Shown piece by piece: positions 41,222 through 53,200 of a stretch of DNA of 60,000 bases. The DNA comes from Owenia fusiformis (taxonomy: Eukaryota; Annelida; Polychaeta; Sabellida; Oweniidae): positions 25,520,740 to 25,580,739 of the forward strand of contig CAIIXF020000009.1 of NCBI GenBank assembly GCA_903813345.2. Direction: 5' to 3'. Both the position numbers and the translations under genes were made by a program. The notes under the pieces were generated by a model, which was not told the DNA's origin, did not search any database, and saw only the letters and a list, made by a program, of their open reading frames with translations. The first letter of the stretch is position 1. Each line of letters begins with the position of its first letter.

Positions 41222-44200
41222 CTGAAATAGAGAAAATCATATATTATTTATCTTTTATACAAGTCATTATTTATCTGTAATACAAGTGCACAAATTGTGC
41301 ATGTAAATTATAAATAGGGATTTGTCAAGAAAGTGTTGGTTCTTTAAAACATCAACACAGAGATCATTGGTATCATTAAGATACTATTGCCCATTGGAAT
41401 CTAGCGACGTTTAAAAATCTAATTGTTTATAAATGTTATCATGACAATATGTTAAAGTCCTGATATTTGTCAAAGTAATGGTTGTACTTTTCATTAAAAA
41501 AGCGTCCTCTTGTTATTTAATCACTTCCACAGGCCTTTACAGATTATATTTCTGAATTATGATTTCATGTTATAACATTTTAATCGCACTCTTGGGTGCT
41601 ATATTGTGATCAGTTTGCAGGGCAGGTGGGCGGTCGGTTGGCTGGTTGGGTGGGCAGGTGTCATGAATGATTAATCTTACTTAACTAATTGTAAAATTGG
41701 TTTTACATGTTTTATTTGTGAATTCATGACATTTCAATGAGGAAGTAAATGGATCAAATAAAAATTGGGTTTAGAAGTCAAAAAATGTCTCAAATGAATA
41801 GAAGAAGGAAGTCCATTGTTGTAATTTTAAAATCTAAATTCACAAATCATGATGTTTGATTTTCTATTTATTTACTGCATTGGGACTAAATATCAACATT
41901 TATCTAAAAAAATAATTTATGGTACACCCATACATACAATTGAAAATATGAAATTAAAATAACTCAACAAATATCATTGCATTTCAATACTTACATTAAT
42001 TTAATGTTTTTTAATGTATTTTTAGGAGTATATGATATTTCACCTTTCTTTCTTCAATTTTAAAACAAATGCCAATTAAATCTTATTCAAGGGTAAAATA
42101 TGACATTATTTACGAGGGTTATAGCAACTCTATTCTATTTATACTCTCAGACACTTTCATTTAGGGTATGATGGACTTATGTACATATATAATGCTGATA
42201 AAATATGCAATAAGAACAAAATGTACACATTGGCATGATTTAATCAATGGATTCCTCAAACTGAGATAAAATTGGAGTATGAGATTTAAGTGAATTAGGG
42301 GCTTTATGTACAAGGATCCACATAATTGAATATTTAATGGACTAGCTTCAAACCAAATTGTATTCCTATTTTATATTTAGAGACTTTTCGATTTATTGCT
42401 ACTGATTTTAACTAAAATTGCAAATGGAGTGTTTAGTAATCTGTTAGTGGCATAATAAAATCAGCACTTTTATGTTTGACATCCATCTTAGAATTGGAGA
42501 ATGTTTATGTGCTTTTGTACACTCAAGAATTATTGAACTCTGATATTCTAAGATTTTCAAACTACAGTGAAACCTATGAAGTGGAACACCTCTAGGGGCA
42601 GAACATCTCTGTAGGTTGAACACTTCTCAGAGTTCCAAGACCAATCGATCTAATGTTAAATAAACAACTTTTTAGAGGTACAAAATGTGTTCCACTTAAA
42701 GAGGTTTTACTGTTCATTTATTTTATTAGTTGGTGAATTCATAAAAGAAGACTGTGTTTGTGATTTTCAAATGTCATTCCATGTTATTTCTTTTGGAGTA
42801 TTTTATGCCCCTTTTATGTTAAACCTGGGTGTATGGAAGCATGGAATCTAAAACCACACATGGGGCATAACTTGAAAAAATCTAGTCTTGCCTCAAGACC
42901 CCTGCTCCCTACTTTAACAACAGCAATTGCTGTGGTTGTAGTAGATAAGGGGGATCTATAGTCTTGAAGCAAAACTAACAACCATCACGAAAAGTTTAAT
43001 TGATTCTTACAAGCTATTGTCTCTACTGATGGAAGCCTGTCTTCTTTTAAATTGAATTCCTCTCTGCAGCAGCTTTACCCATTCATCACAACTATGCCTT
43101 GTTGGGGCAGACTGAAACATATATACATAAAGTTAAGAACAAAGTTAAAAACAAACATTTAGGACCAGGACCTTTGGGAAGGGAGTAGTCCGTTTGCACC
43201 CCCTGAACCCCCTGGCCTGGGAAATGATTTGGTTCCTACATAATCTATTATATATCTAGGATTTACGATCAAAACAAGCCAATCAAGTTTTTCAAAAGAT
43301 TCATATTGATCACTAGATTTGCAATTTACTTTTGCTGTAAATTGTACATACTTACCAATGAGTATGTCTTAGATTTGGTTACAATTTCAATCATATTTTC
43401 CTTTGACCCACTGCCACATTTTCTGACTGCCTGAGCTTTGGACAGATCTATGATTCCTCGTGTAGATAGCCTCTAAAAACACATGTTTTCTTGTTTAAAG
43501 TCTTTTTCTTCTTGACTATATTTTACAGTACCCAATTATCACCAGCTCAGTCATAAACATTTGTAATTGGTAGTACAAAATGTATGTCAAAATCTCTAAA
43601 GCTTTCTTAAATCCCCAAAATTATCTGACTAGCCATCATTACAAGTCGACATCGATATAGCACTTTTAAAGGGAAAATGAAAAAGGTTTCATATTTTCTA
43701 TAAATAAATCTAAAGTATTATATACATTTGTAGCTCATCAAAAGTTAGTCTGAGGATTGAGAAGAGCCATAATACCACATTTAAAGAATTAATATGCAAT
43801 GTGACTGTCATATATTAAAAATTGTGTAATATTGAATATCTATGCAGAGATAAAACCAATTGAAAACAGAAAAATTGATGCATTAGGAGAATGAGCATGT
43901 ACCTTATCTTCTTGAAAGTACTGTAAGTCATTTCCTTGAAGAGAAAACCAATACTTCTTCCAAAATATCTGAAAACATATAAATACAATACAATGCAATG
44001 CAATGCAATACAATACAAAACAACACAATAAAGTTATTGGAGATTACCTTATTAGTTGCAATATATGGCTTTCACCAATATATTTCCCACTCTTTTTTTA
44101 CAATTTACCACAGAACACCTTCCCATATGACCACTTCTATCACTATTCCCAAAAAACACTAAAATGTATCAAATCTCAAGATATCACAATTTGATGATAA

Positions 44201-47200
44201 ATGCATTTTTTGAGAATAACTCGTGAAAAGCACTTTTACAGACTATGTTCATTTTAGGAGAAAGGTTTTCTTATGGTAGAAAATTAAGGAATACATCAGG
44301 GAAAACCAGATGAAGTTTTATAGATATTGTAAATGAAAACTATCATCGGTGAGGCAAATTTTGGGTAAGTGTGCATGTTCGAAATTTTGCTGCATTCCTC
44401 AATTGAGTCACATGTTATTTTTCAAATACACTGGTGATCCACTCGATTACGCTGGTTACCAAAACGGTTCGTTTTGGTAACAAAATGTTGGAACGTCGAA
44501 GGTACGATTTTTCTTTTTTCCTTATTTCACGCGTTGTAGGCAGAATCCCCACGACGCTTAATTTTCTCACAAACGTATATCAGTATCATATGTTTTAGAA
44601 AACATTCATGTTTGCAAAAAAATAGCTCAGAAGACAACAGAATCGTTGATTTAATTCCTCACTTAAGATACATAAATGGTTTTGGTTAAAAGTGCAGATC
44701 TTAACTGTTTTTCGAAAAACCGTTTATGTAACTTAAGTGAAGAATTAAATCGACGATTCTGTTGTCTTCTGAACTATTTGTATTCGCACATATGTACATT
44801 TTCTTAAACATATGATACTGATACACGTTTTTGTTAAAAATGTCGTGGGAATTCTGCCTACACTGTTTGAAATAAGGAAAAGAGAAAAATCGTACCTTCG
44901 ACGTTCCGACATTTTGTTACCAAAACGAACCAATTCGGTAACCAGCGTAATCGAGTGGATCACCAGTGAAATAGGAATCACTCCTTCCCCACATTGTCTA
45001 CATCTTTCAGTTTTGCACAAAGAGTGCTCTAATGAACCTAGAAGAGATTTGTTTTGTAAAATATATAAAAAATGAGAAAATTCAGTGATGCCACATTTTA
45101 CAAAAAAATCTTCTTTACAGTCTTTTCTAGGCACATACATGTAAGTGCACTCTTTGTGCAAAACTGAAAGATGTAGACAATGTCAAGAAGGAGTGATCCC
45201 TATTTGTAAAATAACATGTGACTCAATTGAGGAATGTAGCAAAAGTGCATAAGGTAAACAGTACACAAATTAACGAGACCCTATCTGTTGCAAGACTTAT
45301 GCCTAGCACAACCGTCACCATGTTATTAAGTGCTTTTAAGTTTCTCAAGGATCCTGACATGACCGTGGTAATGTTAAAGCCTGATATGACCGTGACAATG
45401 GTTGCAAGGCCTGTCATGATGACCATTGTAATGTTAAAGCCTGATATGACTGTGACAATGGTTGCAAGGCCTGTCATGACCATGGTAATGTTATAGCCTG
45501 ATATGACCGTGACAATGGTTGCAAGGCCTGTCATGACTGTGGTAATGTTAAAGCACAATATGACCATGACAATGGTTATATTAATTGACATTTAGTAGCA
45601 TGAGAATACTGTAATGAAAAATTTTTATGACAGGCCTTGCAACCATTGTCACGGTCATATCAGGCTTTAATATTACCACGGTCATGACAGGCCTTGCAAG
45701 ACTTGCAATATAATATAGCATTGTCACAGTCATATCAGGCTTTAACATTACCACGGTCATGACAGGCCTCGCAACCATTGTCACGGTCATATCAGGGTGT
45801 AACATTACCACGGTCATGACAGGCCTTGCAATGTAATATCCATTGTCACGGTTCTACAGGCTTTCACGATAACAATACCACGGTCATGGCAGGATCCTTG
45901 CGAAACTTAAAAACACTTAATAACATGGTGATGGTTGTGCCAGGCATAAGTCTTGCAAGATAGCATGTGAAATTACCTTTATGTCATCTAGATTCTAACA
46001 TAGTAGTGTTTTTAAAAATAATGAACATGAATTTGAACATGATGGCAAGAGAATAAGTAGTAGTACGTTTTTTATATATTACTCTGTAGTTTTTCTTGGC
46101 CTATTGAGGGGGGGGGTGTATAGAGATATCGTATATCGTATAAGAGCGTGAAAATTTATTGTATATTGTATAAGAGGGGCCAAAATTTATCGTATATGGT
46201 ATAAGAGAAGAAAAAAATATGGTATATGGTATAAGAGAAATATATGGTATATGGTATCTAAAGGAATCTGAAGTCTTAATATGTCACCAGTTACCTAAAT
46301 ATTTTATCTAAAACAATTAAACATGCCTAACATGAATAGCCATTAGCACCACAACAGAAATGCTTGACTTTAGTAGACTGTTCCCACACGCCGTGGATAA
46401 TTTAATCATGAGAGCAGGCAAACTGCCATTTATTTATCATACAAATGAAAAATACTACGAGCGAATGGCGTCTAATATACACATGACTCTTGATAAAATG
46501 CCCCAAATTCCCAAGCAGGAGCATAATCATCTGGATCCTGGAGAAGTACAACTCCTGCAAGACTATAGAAAATCATACCTTCAAGGTGTTCGGCAGCTGG
46601 CCATACGAAGTCAAACTACAAAAGACAAAGTTGGTACACTTCCGCTGTACGCTTATTTTACACCAACAGTAAAGGAGGATCATGAATATGTCAATATGGA
46701 AATGGATGATATCTTCAAAGGTCAAAACACACCACAACTTATAGCTAGATTCGCAAAAAACTCAATATTATGTGTAAAAACACAAAGAGAGGTCCGTGTA
46801 TGTGTTGTATCGATTGAGGTAACAGACGATGACAGACTGATTCAGGCCAAATGGCTTGAAAATACAGAAAGAGATGTTACATCATTTCATCAAGCTGAAA
46901 AGACCATCATCCATTTGACGGAAGTTGTTGAAGTTCTTTCAGACATGAGGTTTAATGAAGAGGGTGTTTTGAACCTTACTATTGAGGAATATGAGAATTT
47001 ATTCCAAACACCATCAGATGATGAAAATGATGAAATTGATGAACCTTTAGTGCAAAAAAAGGTGACAGGGGTATCTCGAGGAAATAGAAGGCAGACAAGG
47101 GTACCCTCATATCTTAATGATTATGTAAATTAATGATCATCATTCCTGAGTTACATCATACATGTTCACTTGATTTTAAACTTTATAAATACTATTTATT

Positions 47201-50200
47201 ATGTCACCACTAAAAGTGGTGACATATTGTTATGGTCTCCGTTTTTTTGCGACGGCGGTTGGTGGTTGGAGGTTGGCGTTCGGCGTCCGGCGTCCGGCGT
47301 CTGTAACAATTTCTTACAACTTACTATAACTTAACAAATACTGTTTAGACTTCAATTTTTTCTAAATCATCTACATGTTCTCAGAAGTTCAAATCTGACT
47401 TTAGATTTGACATTTGACCTTCAATGACCTTCTCAAGGTCAAAAATGTCTTTTTTCAACTTGCTTCACATTGACTAAATTTTTTTTCAAAATCATCTACG
47501 TGTTCTCAGAAATTCAAATCTGACTTAAGATTTGACTTTAGATTTGACATTTGACCTTCAAATCTGACTTTAGATTTGACATTTGACCTTCAATGACCTT
47601 CTCAAGGTCAAAGAAGTCAAAAAGGTCTGTTTTCAACCTACTTCAAATTGACTAAATTTTTTTTTCAAAATCATCTACGTGTTCTCAGAAATTCAAATCT
47701 GACTTAAGATTTGACTTTAGATTTGACATTTGACCTTCAATAACCTTCTCAAGGTAAAAAAGGTCAAAAAGGTCTGTTTTCAACTTGCTTCAAATTGACT
47801 AAAAATCTTTTTCAAAATCATCTACGTGTTCTCAGAAATTCAAATCTGACTTTAGATTTGACTTTAGATTTGACATTTGACCTTCAATGACCTTCTCAAG
47901 GTCAAAAAGGTCTTTTTCAACTTGCTTCAAATTGACAAATTTTTTTTTCAAAATCATCTACATGTTCTCAGAAATTCATTCTGACTTTAGATTTGACATT
48001 TGACCTTTAATGACCTTCTCAAGGTCAAAAAAGGTCAAAAAGGTCTGTTTCAACTTGCTTCAAATTGACCAATTTTTTTTTCAAAATCATCTACATCTTT
48101 TCAGAAGTTCAAATTTGACTTTAAAAGTTCTCAGAAGTTCAAATCTGACTTTATGTTTTGACCTTTGACCTTCAATGACCTTCTCAAGGTCAAAAAGGTC
48201 TTTTTTCAACTTGCTTCAAATTGACTAATTTATTTTTCAAAATCATCTACATGTTCTCAGAAGTTCAAATCTGACTTTAGATTTGACATTAGACCTTCAA
48301 TGACCTTTTCAAGGTCAAAAAGGTCTTTTTTCAACTTTTTCAAATTTACTTAATTTTTTTTTCAAAATCATCTACATGTTCTCAGAAGTTCAAATCTGAC
48401 TTTACATTTGACATTTGACCTTCAATGACCTTCTCAATGTCAAAAAAAGTCAAAGAGGTATTTTTTCAACTTGCTTCAAATTGACGAATCTTTTTTTCAA
48501 AATCATCTACATGTTCTAAGAAGTTCAAATCAAACCTTCTTAAGGTCAAAAGGTATTTTCCAACTTGCTTTAAATTGACCAAATTGTTTTAGGTGGTGAC
48601 ATTTTGTCATGTTAATGCCTTGTTATAATTTATTTTTATTTTTTTTTTATTAAAATTTTTATTCCAAAAAATATAACATATGAACATATAATACATTAAA
48701 AATATATATACAATACAAGTACAGAAAAACACTTAACTTCTTATAAAGTATTACAAAAACTTACTTCTTATAAAATATTACAAATTCTTTTTAACATATC
48801 AAAATCTATATTGAATTTATTTAGTAGAAATACACTGTTGTAGGATAAAAGGTCTGATAAAACTTGCTGTCTAAAATTAATTTGTCTCAAGACATCTGGC
48901 TTTTCATTAAGGTTTGTCCATTTTTTATATATTGAATTTGCAATAATACTTAAAATAATATTTCTGTTTCTAGTTTTTCTGTCTATTATGTTAAAACCAA
49001 CAACAATGTGTTTCCATTGAACATTAAAATTCAAAATATCTCCAACATCTTCCCAAATATTTCTAACCTTCTGGCAATCAAAAATAAGATGTTTCGCAGT
49101 GTGATTTTCATTACAAAAAATGCAGGTTGAACTTATATTTCTGTTCCATTTACTAATCATGTATCCACAGTATAAACAATTATGAAGAATTTTAAAATTA
49201 AAATCAGAAATTTTATTACATGGCATTTCTTTTATTTTTTGCCTGTATATGATTTTGAAATAATTATTTGTATTTTCAAAATTGAACATTGTACTCCAAA
49301 CATTTTCTAAATTTGATCTCTCGAATTGTTTATTTCTTAATATATTGTAGAAAAACTTTGACTTTTTTCCTTCTAATTTTTCATATTTTCCATTTACTAT
49401 AAAATCACATTTATAAAATATATTAGTGAATTGAGCTCTATTTGTCTGTATATTTTTCATTGCCATTTTGATAGTACTTCTAATTATCATATATTCTTTA
49501 ATCCAATTTCTTTTGTCATTCAACTTGTCAAAAACATACTTTTCACTAATAAAAATCCCTTTATCATCAAAAAAATCTTTCAGATATATAAATCCTGACT
49601 TAATCCAGTTTTTATAGAAAAGGATATCTTTTTTCCATTTAAAATTGTTGTTTAACCAAACAATGTCACCAAATGAGTGTTTTGATAATTCAATCTTATC
49701 TTTGCATTTATTGAAACATGAAAATATTTCCTTATAAAATTGAGAGTTTTTTAAAAAATCAAAATGTTCAACTGAGTTTGTTTTTATGATATCTTTTATT
49801 TCAAAACCCATGTCTCTGATATACTCTTCAGGGATATTTTTCCATGCGGTTTTTGAGAATAATAGCCTTGGAACCCAAGATGCCTTTAATGCATCGATTT
49901 TGGATTGAACATCTACAATGTTAAGCCCTCCATTTAATATGTCTCCAATTACTGTTTTCCTTTTAACACCTTCCTTTTTCCACAGAAAACCATATAGAAT
50001 TGAATTTATTTTCTTAACTATTCTAGCTGGTACATTTAAGACTGTAAAATTATATACAAATTTTGATATACCTAAACTATTAATGATTATGGCTTTTCCG
50101 AATAAGGTCAGTTTTCTTTTTTTCCATGACTCAAACAATTTTTCAAAGTCGAAAATCTTTGGATCCCAATTTAATTTTTCACATTCTTTTTTATTGTGTC

Positions 50201-53200
50201 CTATGTAGATTCCTAGACATTTTATTGGTTCATTAGTAAAATTAATGTCTTTAAATTTAACTTCATTGTTTTTATATGTTCCCAGCCAAATACCAGATGT
50301 TTTATCCAGGTTAAGTTGAAGTCCTGATACTTTTGAAAATGCTTCAATTGTTTTAACTGCATGGGATATTGAATCTTTATTACCTAAAGTTAATGTTGTA
50401 TCATCAGCATGTTGTATGATCTTGATTTCTCTTTCATTTATTTTAATTCCTTTTATATTTTCATTTTGATTTATAGCTTTGCTTAAAAACTCTACACATA
50501 ACGTAAAAATTAAAGCTGATGCTGGGCATCCTTGTCGGACTCCCTTGTGTATTTCAACTTCTCTAGATAAATGACCATTATTTTTTATAACTAATTTTGG
50601 ATCGACATATAAAGTTTTTATCATATTTATGAATTTTGGTCCAAAGTTCAGTTTCTGCAATGTTTCAAACATAAAGTCCCAATTTAAACTATCAAAAGCC
50701 TTTTTGAAGTCAATACATATAAGAACACCTTCTTTATTCTTGTTTTCAGTATATTCAATCAAATCAACTAAAAATCTTGCATTATTTCCTATAAATCTTC
50801 CCTCAATATAAGATGTTTGATTATTCCCAACTAGTTTTGAAATCACCCCTTGCAACCGATTTGCAATTACAAAAGCAATAATTTTATAATCGTAATTACT
50901 CAAACTTATGGGTCTATAGTTTCCCAAAAGTTCTCTATCACCCTTTTTGAAAAGTAAAGTCAAAATTGCTAATTTCATTGATTCAGTTAGTTCTCCAAAT
51001 TCAAAAGTTTCTTCTGACATCTCAAAGAAGGAATTTTCAATCTCATCCCAAAATCTTTTAAAAAATTCAGGCGTCAGACCATCTTTACCCGGACTTTTAT
51101 TATTTTGAAGTTTTTTTACTGCCTTTGAAAGTTCAATTTTTGTTATCCCATTTTCACACAATTCCTTTTCATTTTGGTTTAGAATATACTCAGCATCAAT
51201 ATCATTCATGAATTGTCTTACATTTTCCCTTTCTATCATGTCATTTTTATATAAATTTTCATAAAAAACTGCAGATTCTTCTCGTATTTCTTCATCTTTA
51301 TAAATGTTACCACTTTTAGTTTTCAACTTTCTAATTACATTATTTGACTGTCTCGCCTTTTCCAGACTTAAAAAATATCTCGTACTCTTCTCCCCTTCTT
51401 CCATATAAGTTGCTCTAGATCTGATAAAATAACCTTTTACATCTGTATTATATAATTCACTTAACTTAGTTTCTGCAAGTACTTTTTTCCTTTTAAGCCT
51501 TTCTACCATTTCTTGTTTTCTGCTATTATCAATACATACTTGAAGTGCATCTATTTCATTTTGTAAGATATCTCGTTCATTTCGTTTATTTTTGGCTTTT
51601 TTCACAGAATATGCTATTGTTGTTTTTTTAACCTTGTTTTTTAGTATTTCCCAGAACACTCTTTTTGACTGGATATATGAATATTGAATTTCGACCCATT
51701 TTATACAGTTAACAATTAATTCACAATAGGTTGCATCATTAATGAGACTGCTGTTTAATTTCCAGTAACCTCTACCTCTTTCATTTTTAGTTAATTTAAT
51801 ATCCATGAGTACACATTTGTGATCAGCTTTCAATGCTTGCATTAAAAAACACTTTTTGATATGAAAATTTGGATTCTTTGATATGCAAAAATAATCCAAA
51901 CAACTTTTTGAGTCATTCCTTTTATCATAAAATGTAAAACCAGTTTTTTGACCATTCGTTTCATTCCATACATCTTCGAGATTAAAGTATTGCATCAACT
52001 GGTTAAGGATATTCCTACTTTTATCAATAATATTCTTGGAACTCGATATTCTGTCTATATCCCTCAATTAAATACAATTAAAATCTCCTCCACATATAAT
52101 GTCACTACCTATACATCTTTTCTCACCTATCCAGTCCATCATGTTTCTAAAAAATATAGCACGCTCATTTATTGCATTTGGTGCATATACATTAACAAGT
52201 GATACTGATATGTTCGACAATTTTATGTTTAACATTAATCCTCTACCATTTCCAAATTCTGATGAGTCAATAATTTCATAATCTAAATTGTTTGCTATTA
52301 ATATAACTACTCCTCGAGAGTGACTAGAGTCAGAAATACCAAAAGAAGCATTATACCCATTTCGTTTACATGACAAACTTATTGATTCAAAATTATCCAG
52401 TGTACAGTATACTTCCTGTAAAAAGGCTATATCAACATTTTGGTTTTTAATCCACAATAGCATTTTGTTTCTTTTCTTAACATCTAAAATACCTCTTACA
52501 TTTAAAGTAGAAAATCTGATTTTGCTCATTAGAAAATCTTAAAAAGGGATTAACATGTCTTTAAAACTATAACTCAGGTTCATCATTTTGAGTAATTTCA
52601 GAAAAAAGTTTCTTTTTACTAGCCTTTTCTTGTGAAGAGGGTGTTGAGCCCTCTGAGCCCCTTGATTTTCTTTTCTTTATGGCAGTGTTTATATTATGTA
52701 CAACTTTCTCATACCCATGTGGGCTTAGGTGAATCCCTTTTGTGTCATCTGACTTAAAGTCATTTGCTGAGGTCTTTCTCTGATTGCTCAGTAGCATTGC
52801 ATCATTGCTTACAAAGACCAAAAAATCACTATTTTTACACATCAAGTCCAGTTGTTTGTTGAACTGATTGATCTTTGCTTGTACTGATTTATTATAAGGA
52901 TGCACAGGTGGTATACTTGACACCACAATCTGAGTATCAGGATAGTCACTATGCATAGAATCCACTACAGTGTTATATTTGATTATAGCATCTTCAGTGT
53001 TCTCTTTGTTCAGTACAATGTTTTTTGTTCCAACCTGTACTATGATTTGTTTTAAATCATCTGTTCTCAAAGGTTCTTTTCTCAGGAGTGCTGGTACGTC
53101 TTCTATTTGTGCTCCACCTTGTGTTCTGTTCTCTACTCCACTCCTTTTCATCTCAGTGTAGACACCCCTTGCAATCGAGCATCCTATCACAACTGTATCA

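Noticed and set aside
44745-45817. ORFs of 78-138 aa on both strands
   Set aside because: They come from the palindromes at 44.4-46.0 kb; the repeated Met-Thr-Val and Ala-Arg-Pro words are array translations.
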